From positions 310,001-374,000 of the forward strand of contig NC_089188.1 of the NCBI RefSeq assembly GCF_947507565.1: a DNA stretch of 64,000 nucleotides, read 5' to 3'. Below are positions 44,012 to 54,199 of the stretch, in pieces. Position numbers and translations under genes: made by a program. How positions within the stretch are numbered: position 1 is the stretch's first letter; each line of letters starts with the position of its first letter. Below the pieces are notes generated by a model. That model searched no databases and was not told where the DNA came from. It saw only the letters and a list, made by a program, of their open reading frames with translations. This DNA is from Oscarella lobularis. Taxonomy: Eukaryota; Porifera; Homoscleromorpha; Homosclerophorida; Oscarellidae.

Positions 44012-44289
44012 ACGCATGTCCGATATTACCTTTTGTGCCTGTGTTGTACGTTCTTTTGTTGCTGGGATGATTATGGCATGTTGCAAATTTCAGCTGTGGA
44101 ATAAACGCTTCCGCAACTGTAAAACGAAGCAGTAGATTGAAAAAATTCCACTGCAACTCCCAACTACTCCACGCTGCCGAAAATAGATAAATAAATAAAC
44201 ATTTAAACGAAATAGTAGCCCCTCCTCTTACGTGGAGCTCTCAGTTTCTGGTCTCAATGCCGAGTCAAGAAGAATACTACAGTTTACTT

Positions 44290-46260
44290 AGAATCTCCTT
44301 GTTACTGCTCCCCGTCGAGCTGCTCTCTAGCGTTCAACACCTTAGAAAACCAGTTCTGAATAAGAAATTTAGTGTCAAGGCTTTGCTGACATCGTTTCAT
44401 AAATTGTGTCTCCCCCTTTGACGCCAGTCAGGCATTGCGATATGAAAACACGTCGAAAGATATCTAGCGATGAGAAAGGTCACACAAATGTCGGGCTCTT
44501 GAAAGCCAGAAGCTATCTGACCAGCCAATAACGGGAAAAAGACGAATAAATTCCGTCGCCCTCCGTCTTGAACCTTAGCGTGCTCGTCTCGATTCTCTTC
44601 TCTCCACTGTTCGATTTCTATGCATTCTCGACAATCGATTACGTATTCGCGACCGAAGGTAGTTCGAAATGAGCTGAAATCGTCGTCCAAGTGCCTTAAT
44701 TAGCTTGGGCAGCAACATTGAAACGATTCCAGCGAAATGCAGGTGAGCGAACGCGTTCCTCTCCATTCCCACGGCCAAATACAACGTAGTTGTGCTCTTT
44801 CTATCGAATGTGCACCCCAGAACTAAAATTGCACGATACTACGCTACACGGCTCGATATATCGCGAATCCTCTAGAATCGATCGAGTTCGCCGCGTTCTT
44901 TTCGGAAAGCCAACTCAATCAAAGGTGTTCGAACGTTTTTGGTCGCGCTTTGTCGCGTTTTCGTCGCGTTTCGTGAACGTGAACGAAACGTAAACGTCAC
45001 ATCCGGCTACAATACACGTGCATGTGCACGTGTTCGTCTCTTGTTCCACTTTTCTTTTGGGACAAACGCTGAACGCGCATGATCACTCCAAACATTACCT
45101 TTTTTGGTTGCGCGTAGAGGTGCAAAAAGCAACGCTGTCTCTCGTGACAACGTTGGGGTTAGTTACGCTCACCCATCCTCCAATGAGAGAAGAGTCCGCG
45201 TCATCGTTCGTGCACGAGCTACATAAACTCGTGCACGACGCTCTTCCTCTTTACGTAACTCCGTCGCTTGAGAACTCGCTCGTACGCTCTGTGAGTCGTT
45301 GGAAGACAGGGAGCCAGAGGGGCCATCGATTCGACCGATGCAATCGTTCTGGAGCAACGATCTGGAAGTGATTAGAGGCACAACCCTAAGACCTCTAGGG
45401 GCTTCCAGATCGGCACTAAGTGCCGCCGTCTTTTCGACGGTGGAGCGCTTCAACTCGCTCCGTTTTACCGTAGATTTATTCTACTGTGTAATACAGGACA
45501 GCGTTGACGTTGGCCGGTTCTCCTTCACGTCGAGCACATTACTTGCGGGTCTCTTCGGCGGTGGCGATAGCCGTCTCCCGAGGGGCAACGAACCTCGGAA
45601 GCTCACTTGTGGTGGGTTCTGATCCAATTCATGCCGTTGGTGAGGGTCGGCTGGGTTGCGAAGCGTCTGGACCTCCACGTGGTGCGACCTGGGTCAAGCA
45701 AACACAGACGCGCTCTTCTTCTGTCTTTTCGGGTAGGTACGTTGCTTCGATGAATGGATACTGGCCTCGGTTTTTTAGATATACATTCTCAAGCGGTGGA
45801 AGCGAAGAACTTCATTTTGCTATCCGATCAGGTGTCGGGTAGAGGTGTCACTTTGTGTCTCTGCTTTTTTCACTGCCGGGAACTTCGCTTTGTGACACGG
45901 ACAATGGCGCTTTATTTCTGCAGTACGTACTTAGATTGGCTAATTGGCTCGATTCAATTATGTAAGGCCTAGGGGCTGCTAGTAGGGTACTGTAGGGTGA
46001 TTTGCTTAATGGGCTTGTAGCTCTCACGCTCTTAGCTTGCAGCCGCCACGTGCTTTACATTATTATTAATAGCTTCTTAGGTTCTCTAGGTTTATTTTTT
46101 GTAGGCATATTTTAGGTTAATAGATTTATAAGGTTATGTTTTTAACACATGTCTTCTTTTTTAAGCTAGCATAGTAGGTTATTTAAATTTATTTGCAGGC
46201 TTATAGTTTTTCACTGGTTTTCAATTTTTACAGGTTTTTCTTGACAGGAGCTTTCATTCT
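44290..46260 (+). repeat. Large dispersed repeat R1, left inverted arm
   Basis: About 1.7 kb (44290-45965) matches 48575-50165 plus 51300-51440 in inverted orientation. Strongest blocks are 45050-45480 and 45620-45860 (GTGCACGAGCTACATAAACT, TCGTTGGAAGACAGGGAGCC, CGTCTGGACCTCCACGTGGT). The tail (46030-46260) with GCAGCCGCCACGTGCTTTA and repeated AGGTTTTT recurs inverted at 60800-60480. An open frame on the plus strand (45018-45371) is conserved with the other arm (VEVQKATLSLVT, FVHELHK). No known transposase motif seen. Confidence 0.75.
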
Positions 46261-46545
46261 TTCAAGACATCTTCTTTGTTTCTCAAATGGTAATGCAACG
46301 TGAAGCAAATGGGCGGTAAATAGTTGGTGCGGTCACATACATACAATATGTCATCATTTTGCTTAGTACAGAGACAAAGGCGTAATTTGAGAATGACATT
46401 TGACATACGAATGGTCAAGATAAAATCCGAGAGTTTCCGAAAAGAATCGTCTTTTAGGCAGGTAGGCTGACATAAAATAATTTCATTTCCTGTATAATTG
46501 TCATCGAAAACATCTCTTTGTGCCGTCTTCTGTGCAAAAAAATGC
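46261..46545. other. AT-rich spacer
   Basis: No gene is seen between the R1 arm and the Ig-like ORF. Confidence 0.5.
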
Positions 46546-46941
46546 TTACGTTAAAGAATAGTATTTACTAAGGTAAGCAATAACGTCTTGGCATCCGGTG
46601 TCACTGACTAGCGTATATGTAGACGGGAACTTCTGTTTTCCCCTCATTTCACTGCTGGGAACTTGAGAACTCAGAATGCTATTCTTCTTCATTATTTTCG
46701 TTACTTTTTCCTTAGAATCAAAATGGGGAACGACGGCCGACCATAATCCGATCATCGTCTCGTCACAAGGCCCCACCATCTGCTTGCCATTGGACCAGTA
46801 CGTAAACGAAAAAAAAGGCGAGGTTTGACATTCTAACTCGAACAGTTCTTTCTTTCTACTCGTCGCGATGTTTCCTAGAAAGGAGAGAAGGGAGCCAAAG
46901 GACAAAAGGTAGCTAGTTGCGTCATACAGTGAAACAGGCAC
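46546..46941 (-). CDS. Possible Ig-like exon
   Basis: A 131-codon minus-strand frame. Hydrophobic start (YLLSFGSLLSFLG), then ELECQTSPFFSFTYWSNGKQ, which has the Cys and Trp spacing of an Ig-like domain (C about 11 residues before W), and a later SDTGCQDVIAYL as the second-cysteine strand. The stop lies right after. It may be one exon of a longer gene or an orphan fragment; no partners were found on either side. Confidence 0.35.
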   Translation of the reverse strand: MPVSLYDATSYLLSFGSLLSFLGNIATSRKKELFELECQTSPFFSFTYWSNGKQMVGPCDETMIGLWSAVVPHFDSKEKVTKIMKKNSILSSQVPSSEMRGKQKFPSTYTLVSDTGCQDVIAYLSKYYSLT

Positions 46942-47148
46942 GTGATGTTTGCACTATATAAAAAAGGGGGAAGCTGCACCCCGTCTCGTGGGTCAAAAAG
47001 GACAGGTACTCTATATATTTCGACGTTTACTACACAGTCAACGTTCGTGTCCGCCTTAGAAAGGAGACTTATGGGCTGGGTTGGTGGAAGGTAAGAAATG
47101 TTTTATAAACGAAGGCGTATTTTTATATGGGACCTGTAAAAACAAGGA

Positions 47149-47796
47149 TGGCTATTTCTGAACGAATCGTGTTCCTGCTCTTGCATTTATGAACGAAACA
47201 ATCTATCCCAAAGCGGAATATACAACGTTCGGCTGCCAGGCTCAAATCGGACTATTCAAGTCTACTGCGACATGGACACGGACGGAGGTGGATGGACTGT
47301 CTTTCAACGAAGACAAGACGGATCTGTCGATTTCTATCTTGAATGGGATGACTACAAACGCGGCTTTGGGAACATAGGCAAAGAGTTCTGGTTAGGTTTT
47401 GATCACATACTCCCGCTACTCGGCGCTAGCGAAAGTGGAAATGAACTTCGAATTGATCTTGGAGACGGGGAAGGCAATAGGAAATATGCCAAATATTCTG
47501 ATTTTGGTATTGGTGATGAATGCACGAAGTACCGTCTGAGTGTAAGTGGGTACTTTGGAAATGCTAACGACTCACTTGCCTACCACAACGGAATGAGATT
47601 TTCAACCATAGGACGCGACCACGATAATTGGGGTTACACTTGTACTCTTCACAGACACGGTGCTTGGTGGTATAAGTATTGTCATCGCGCTAATTTGAAT
47701 GGCAGCTACTTTGAAACTACCGTTAAAGGAATACGATGGGAAGAATGGAAAGAGGAATCGCTCAAATTCTCCGAAATGAAATTTCGGCCCAAGTGA
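47149..47796 (+). CDS. Fibrinogen-related (FReD) protein, 5' end unresolved
   Basis: The coding frame, open from an AG acceptor at about 47146, reads WLFLNESCSCSC, then SQSGIYNVRLPGSNRTIQVY and CDMDTDGGGWTVFQRRQ. It continues with YKRGFGNIGKEFWLGFDHI, SGNELRIDL, TKYRLSVSGYFG, HNGMRFSTIGRDHDN, HGAWWYKYCHRANLNGSY and a final KFSEMKFRPK before the stop. This is a full fibrinogen C-terminal domain, with the calcium-loop-like D-x-D-N and the WWY cysteine block. Such domains in ficolins, tenascin-like and invertebrate FREPs bind sugars or acetyl groups in innate recognition. A signal-peptide exon should lie upstream but I could not fix it. The gene sits between the two inverted R1 arms. Confidence 0.75.
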   Translation, partial: WLFLNESCSCSCIYERNNLSQSGIYNVRLPGSNRTIQVYCDMDTDGGGWTVFQRRQDGSVDFYLEWDDYKRGFGNIGKEFWLGFDHILPLLGASESGNELRIDLGDGEGNRKYAKYSDFGIGDECTKYRLSVSGYFGNANDSLAYHNGMRFSTIGRDHDNWGYTCTLHRHGAWWYKYCHRANLNGSYFETTVKGIRWEEWKEESLKFSEMKFRPK

Positions 47797-48570
47797 GTCT
47801 TTTGTGAGTCTCAGGTGCAAAAAGGCATGTCAGCGTTTCACGTGACATGTAATGTGAATTTATATGTCTTTGCCGCTTCTATATCATTTATGCATGATTG
47901 TGTGTTTTCGTTTTTCTTGGTGGCACTAGATTTCACTGTTATAATTATTTGATTTTGCGTTTTTGTTTAATAATTAGGCAGAACCTTTGATGATGCCTTC
48001 AATGTAATGTCTGATGCCCGTATGTCAGGGTAGGGTAAAGCGGCTTTTCAAGGAAAAACAAGAAAAAGCCGTTTATCCCACACGGATACACGGGCCGCTA
48101 AATCAATAGTGATATAGCGATACGCGTGAACTCCAAATGTGCCTGCCTTTAGAAAGTTTGCCTTAAATTAAATTGAAAAACAGAAATTAAAAAAGAACGT
48201 CATACTTGTACAACTACACAACAGAAAAGAATAAAGCAAGTCAATAGAGTTGAAATTTGAGATCGTTCGGACGCTTTTTTCCATGGTAAGATCCTCCTTT
48301 GTTTTTCAGATCCAGTCAACGGTATGGCTAGAAGAGCAAAATTACACAATAACCTCTTTCTACTATGATGCACTAAGACCTTGCGCGCTTGGGAGAAAAC
48401 TGGATTAAAACATTGCCAGAGTATTCACCCGCGATCAAACGCTTTGCGAATCTATACGTGCTGTAAAAATATTTGTGCACCTACAAAAATCAATTAATGC
48501 ATTCTCTTTCGACTTTACATCTAAAAGAGAAAAAATCCCGGTATCTATTAACTAAGTGGATTAATTACCA
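47797..48570. other. Intergenic, no gene seen
   Basis: AT-rich sequence between the fibrinogen-related gene and the right R1 arm. No exon or repeat was recognised. Confidence 0.5.
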
Positions 48571-49667
48571 CTCCGCCTAAAATCGAGCCAATCTAAGAAG
48601 GTACTGGAGAAAAAAAAGCGCGCGATTGCCTGTGTCGCAAAGCGCAGTGCCCGGAGGTGAAAAAAGCAGAGACACAAAGTCACACCTCTAACCGACGACT
48701 GATCGAATAGCAAAATGAAGTTCTTCGCTGCCACGGCTTCAGAACAAATATCTAAAAACACGAGGCCAGTATCCATTCATCGAAGCAACGTACTTACCCG
48801 AAAAAACGAAAGAAGAGCGCGACTGTGTTTGCGTGACCCAGGTCGCACCACGTGGAGGTCCAGACGCTTCGCAACCCAGCCGACCCTCACCAACGTCATG
48901 AATTGGATCAGAACCCACAATAAGTGAGACTCCGAGGTTCGTCGCCCCCTCGGGGAGACGGCTATCGCCTCCGCCGAAGAGGCCCGCAAGTCATGTGCTC
49001 GACGTGGAGCAGAGCCGGCCAACGTCGACGCTGTCCCATTTTACACCGTAGAATAAATCTACGGTGAAACGGAGCGAGTTGAAGCGCTCCACCGTCGAAA
49101 AGACGGCGGCACTCCGATCCGGAAGCTCCTAGAGGTCTTAGTTGTGCCTCTAATCACTTCCAGATCGTTGCTCCAGGAAGAATGCGTCGGTCGAATCGAT
49201 GGCCCCTCTGGCTCCCTGTCTTCCAACGACTCACAGAGCGTACGAGCGAGATCTCAAGCGACGGGGTTACGTAAAGAGGGAGAGCGTCGTGCACGACTTT
49301 ATGTAGCTCGTGCACGAACGATGACGCGGACTCTTCTCTCATTGGACGATGGGTGTGCGTCATTAACCGCAACGATGTCACGAGAGACAGCGTTGCTTTT
49401 TGCACCTCTACGCGCAACCAAAAATGGTAATAATTGGAGTGATCACGCGCGTGCAGCATGTGTCGCAAAAGAAAAGGGAAACAGGAGACGAACCACGTGC
49501 ACGCGTGCATGGTAGCCGGATGTGATGTCACGTTTCTTTCGCGTTCTTATAACGCGACGAAAACGCGACGAAGCGCGACCGAAAACGTTCAAACGCATTC
49601 GTTTTTCGAAAATAATGCGGCCCAATCGATCGAATCTTAGCGAAGTAGAGCATTCACGATATCGAGC

Positions 49668-49764
49668 TGTAGGGCCTACAAATGAGATCAACCACAAATG
49701 AGATCACTACGTCATGATGACGTAGTGATCTCATTTGTGGTTGATCTCATTTGTAGGCCCTACA
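49668..49764. mobile_element. Perfect 97-base palindrome
   Basis: 48-base arms with a single central G at 49716; every arm base pairs. Each arm contains the word ACAAATGAGATCA twice (partly overlapped by flanking bases), so there is a direct repeat inside the inverted repeat. CGAGC flanks both sides directly (49663-49667 and 49765-49769), a possible 5-base target duplication. The other R1 copies lack this insert. It could be a tiny MITE or a snap-back replication product; a hairpin RNA is also conceivable. Confidence 0.85.
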
Positions 49765-50166
49765 CGAGCTCTATAGCTTCGTCAAATTAGATTGTTGGAA
49801 GTCGCAGTCGATAGAACGAATACAGTTACGTTGCATTTGCTCGTGGGAATGAAGAGAAACGCGTTAGGTCACCTGCGTTTCGCTTCCAATGCGTGGACGT
49901 GGACGCACTGTCCGAAGCGTTTGAACAACGATTTCAGTCTATTTCAATCTATCTTCGGTCGCGAAGACATATTCGATCGTCCAGAATGCATAAAAATCGA
50001 ACAGTCGAGAGAAGACAATCGAGACGAGCACGCTAAGATTCAAGATGGAGGGCGACAGAATGTATTGGACTTTTCCCTGTTAATTTGCTGGTCAGACAGC
50101 TTCTATCTTCGAAGCGCGCGACAATCATGCGACACTCTCATCGCTAGAGAGCTTTTCAACGTGTTT

Positions 50167-51278
50167 AGAGTCGTTCCGGTACTTTCGGACAACATATAGT
50201 TCGGACAGTTCTTGTGTGCGTTGGAGGCGGTAGATCCAAACTGCTTTAGGCTGATCTTCTTCCTTGTTCCCTTAGAGATTATTCACCAAAGTTTCGGCTG
50301 GATCGAAAGAGCCATCGCCAGATGACACGCTATTATTCGAGCAAGGTCAGTGACACGTACTTTCGGACACTCACATACGATACGGACAGAGCGATTTTCT
50401 TCAAGATAACCACGAGCCAATAGAGAAAGTTATATACCGTGGGAAAGCTCTTTCTTTGCTCTTTCATCCTATATTAATTATTTAATTAAATTTGAATTGG
50501 TAATTGAATTACAGAATTTTAAAAATTGCCGAATTTTTGGCAATTTCGGACACGGTCATCGACGTTATTTATTGTAAAGCAAACTCAAGAAATCTGAGAA
50601 TTTGTAACGGCAAAGCTTTCTCTGCGTTTCTCAAAAATAGCGTTTGCACAGATGGAAGGTGGCAGATAGCCAGAGAGAAAAGTCTGGCCGTTCACCAAAC
50701 TACTTTCTGACCTTTCCTAGAGCATTTAAGAGTTACTAATGCCAGCTAACTGCATGTCTACTTGCTTTTTCTGAGTTTAGCGCCAGTGCACCTGTGCTAA
50801 ACTCTATTTTCGAGAAATGCAACGAAAGCTTGACAGCTATAAATTTTCAGTTTTTCTGAGCTTGCTTTACAACAAAATAACGTTATCAAATGTGTCCGAA
50901 ATTGCCAAAAATTCGGCAATTTTTAAAATTCTGTAATTCAAATACCAATTCAAATTTAATTAAATAATTAATATAGGATGAAAGAGCAAAGAAAGCGCTT
51001 TCCAACGGTATATAACTTTCCCTATTCGCTCGTGATTATCTTGAAGAAAATCGCTCTGTCCGTATCGCATGTGGGTGTTCGAAAGTACGTGTCACTGACC
51101 TTGCTGGAATAATGGCGTGTCATCTGGCGATGGCTCTTTCGATCCAGCCGAAACTTTGGTGAGTAATCTCTAAGGGAACAAGGAAGAAGATCAGCCAAAA
51201 GCGGTTTGGATCTACCTTCTCCAACGCACACAAGAACTGTCCGAACTACATGTTGTCCGAAAGTACCGGAACGACTCT
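50167..51278. mobile_element. Long-TIR element inserted in R1
   Basis: Terminal inverted repeats of about 386 bases (50167-50553 and 50893-51278) with few mismatches, ends AGAGTCGTTCCGGTACTTTC. The 340-base interior is AT-rich without a convincing ORF, so it is non-autonomous. The flanks AGAGAGCTTTTCAACGTGTTT (50146-50166) and AGATAGCTATTCAACGTGTTT (51279-51299) match at 19 of 21 positions and look like a target duplication of unusual length. Other R1 copies show the uninterrupted site. Confidence 0.85.
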
Positions 51279-51663
51279 AGATAGCTATTCAACGTGTTTA
51301 CATTACGCAATGGCGCAAAATGGTGCGATGTCAGGAAAGCCTTGACACAAAATTTCTTATTCAGAAATGGTTTCCCAAGGCATTGAATGCCAGAGAGCAG
51401 CTCGACGGGCAGCAGTAAACTATGCTTTAGTGTATTCAGCATCACTTCTGTTTCATCGTAGATTTTCGACTCAATCTGAGTCAGAAAAAATCTTTTTCCT
51501 CTTCAGGCTGTCGATGTCGTGAACGGCGCCGGAAAAATGCTATTTTTTTCGTACTGGCATCAGAAAAGGCGAACGACTTGCATTGGTAGTCTCTCAGGGT
51601 TGCTCGATGGATCTCTACCATTTTTTTAATATTTGACTTCAATGACGACACCGTTTCTTTCAT

Positions 51664-52110
51664 TTGATGGTGTCGTTTACTGCATTGACGAAGTTTTTTA
51701 CTGCGTTTACTGCATTAACGTTCATTATATTGACGTTTTGCGGTATAGACAGTGCCAGCCCAGGCTATCGTGTATTGTTTATTGATTATGCAGAGAGAGA
51801 ATTTGTGTCACATGTCGAAGGAAACCTCATACTAAGAGTTTATCCAATGGAAGCTATTCAGGAAGTAATTTAGACGCCAAGGATTGGTAAAACTATCTGT
51901 TTGTTGGCTCCCTTACGCAGTGTTTCAGAGTTGGCAACGTCAGTACAGTTGTGCACTCACAGTGGGCTGTTGTCGCGATTACTCGTTATCTTCTAAATCG
52001 CCTCGTTCAATTTAGGCATCATCTGATTTGTGATGTAACCGAAGGGCGTGGACATGGAAACATATGAAGGATTAAAATCAGCAGTCGTCTCATTAGTGAC
52101 GCACTCACTG
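51664..52110 (+). pseudogene. Tudor-like fragment joined to repeat family sequence
   Basis: The plus frame reads GYRVLFIDYAEREFVSHVEG followed by YPMEAIQEV and a stop. V-x-FIDY-(G/A)-x-x-E-x-V is the core pattern of Tudor domains, which bind methylated Arg or Lys and act in germline piRNA granules. From 51840 on the sequence parallels 37885-38180. Too short to be a gene; either a captured host exon or chance. Low certainty. Confidence 0.3.
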
Positions 52111-52142
52111 CTTCTTGGCATTATACGAAGGGGTCAGTGTAG

Positions 52143-52607
52143 ATGTCGCTGTTTTTGCTTTTCATCGCATTCGTCGCTCTTATCGTCGCCAAGTCGTCTC
52201 TCGACGATGAACACTCGCCGTTCTCTGACGTCATTCAGTTTGTCGACAATAAAATCCCGTGTATCGCTCACAGTCGCAGCCGTCTTACCGATGAGGTTTG
52301 CCTACTTTCATTTTGTCCAGCGAGGAGCTAGGAAACGCTAGTGTTCGCTTTTTGTTGCCAGCTTGATCTGAGCACGTCTCGCCGTAGTACCGTTACACTT
52401 ACACAGTCACTTTTGATTCCATCGCACTCTTGTTCGGTTTTGTTCTTTCTAGTTTCTGCGTTTCTCGAACTTCAAAGGGAATACCTTCTCTCTGACTCAT
52501 CACAGTTCATGGCTAAGCATTTCGTATACGACATGCGTCGAAGTGAATTCTTGCAAAGGTTCTTGAATCGTTTCCGTACCTGCACTATATCTTGTTTAGT
52601 GCCCTAA
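52143..52607 (+). CDS. Small secreted protein, unrecognised
   Basis: Two exons, 52143-52295 and 52362-52607 (GAG-GTTTGC donor, TTGCCAG acceptor, both phase 0), giving 132 residues. Clear signal peptide MSLFLLFIAFVALIVAKSS, then FSDVIQFVDNKIPC. Exon 2 has a second hydrophobic stretch (SCSVLFFLVSAFLEL) and ends with RTCTISCLVP. AATAAA follows within 6 bases of the stop. The hydrophobic stretch contains GTTTTG...TAG that could be a very short intron. No family recognised. It lies upstream of the large receptor kinase on the same strand. Confidence 0.45.
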
Positions 52608-54199
52608 AATAAACGTTTCCGCGTCTGTTAAAACATCTGGCATCAAATGCCTTTCGTCTAATGCTTCCTTACAGGGCGCGTGGCTAGGCGAATTGAGTCT
52701 CGCATGAATGAATTTGCCTTTTAGGGAGCAAAGTGGATCGCCGTCTAGTTGAGAAGGCTTTTATCAGGAGTGCAAAGGGCGGGCGAGTGGGGAAGCTGCT
52801 TGCTGACAGATTGGTGCAAAGACGATAGTTGAGCCTCGCGAGCGAAGCCCTTCTCCGTCATCATTACGCTATACAATTATTACGCACAGCGCACCCACTT
52901 TGTGCATGTTCCTCCCAGCGCTGGCATGAGCAATTCGTACACATCTATGCTGATCTGCGGTGGTTTGATGCACATATAACCCGCGAAATAGAACCGGAAA
53001 AAGTATCAGTCGATCCGTGTCACCCTTAACAGCTCCAATGGCGTCCTTCTTCCTTTGAACTCTAACTTTTTCTTCTCAGGTTTGGTTGTGTCATCTGTCA
53101 GATTTTCCGCGCAACGGAATCAAAGTGAAAGGTAGGATAAAAGACTATGGTCCCTTGCCGTCCCTCGTAGCTCAAACACCAAGCAGTCTCCGAGTAGCTT
53201 AGGGTGTCTAAGTCAAACTCACTGATATGTCGGTCGATGGTTGAACCGTTCCCAACCTAAGCGAAATAGGTAGGCGTGGTTGTGGCGATGCATGTATGTT
53301 TATTCTGTCTTCCAGCTGGGTCAGTGGAGATCTTTGTTATACGTTTGGGAGAAGCGTTAATGCAATAATAATAAATTATCAGGACAAGGGCTTTTGATTG
53401 TACTGCAATGGCCCCTAAGAAGTACTGATGCTTTTTACAAAACCCGGTCGAAAGCCCAGTCAATTTTTTAGACGACTTTTAAAATCAATTGGTATACTTT
53501 TATGTCTGACCTACATACACCCTTTGCTCAGTTGTCTTATAAGACTACGTTATTCCTTAAAGCACATAATGAAACACTAGTATGATATTTTTCTCTCGAA
53601 GTCGGCGAATGGGCGTCTTCACAGATTCACTCGCAATGCACTGGACATGTTTCCAACACCCCTAACAGGTGCGACCTTTGTTTCTAAATTATATTACTGC
53701 CATAGAAAGTACTTCTTTAGAAATGGTCAGCGCTTCGGAATAGGCTTGCGTCGACTTGAAGCGTCTACTGTTTTATATTTTGAAGAGATTCACAAAGATA
53801 AGGTCTTAGCAACAGTCTTTAGAGGTACAAATTCTTACTTGTCAATCTCAGTTTGTGTTGGCATGCTTTCGAGATCGTGATGACGACAAGCCCGTTGGCG
53901 ACGCAACGTCCACTTCTCATTTTTCTACATATCCGGAAATAAGCTATGTTCGCGTAGTCTTTCAAGGTGAAGTCTTAATTAAGAAATTGATTTGTGCACG
54001 GTGCTGAACTATTTTTAGTTTGTAACATTGATCCGGTTTCTTGCATCTTTACATTTAATGGTATCTTTCTGCTTGTCGTCATTGTCGTTTTTGTTTCTGT
54101 TTGCATTCATCTCTTCTCGCACTATGGTCGTTTGACCTGTTCCGCCCAATGCAGAAGACGCCCATGTCGTCGATTCGTGATTCTTCCCTTTCACGGCCT
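52608..54199. other. Unassigned region before the receptor kinase
   Basis: Open frames at 52829-53029 and 53647-53880 contain plausible text (YFFRNGQRFGIGLRRLEA; WFDAHITREIEPEKVS) with AG/GT borders, and may be 5' exons of the receptor kinase or of another small gene. I could not chain them. A stem-loop-like stretch at 53165-53265 was considered as a tRNA and rejected. Confidence 0.3.

Larger units (their letters stand above)
48575..51560 (-). repeat. Large dispersed repeat R1, right inverted arm (interrupted)
   Basis: Inverted match to 44290-45965, continuing at 51279-51560 into the part also present at 20880-21060 (CGGCGCCGTTCACGACATCG). Two insertions break it: a perfect palindrome at 49668-49764 and a long-TIR element at 50167-51278. 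The minus-strand frame 49531-49154 (VEVQKATLSLVT, FVHELHK) parallels the left-arm frame. Confidence 0.75.

Noticed and set aside
44290-51440. R1 arms as terminal repeats of a virus-like element
   Set aside because: The copies are inverted, not direct, and no polymerase, integrase or capsid text was seen in or between them.
53150-53270. tRNA-like stretch with GTAGCTCAA and GGTTGAACC
   Set aside because: Arms do not fold into a cloverleaf by eye, the B-box word differs from GGTTCRANYCC and no acceptor stem was found.
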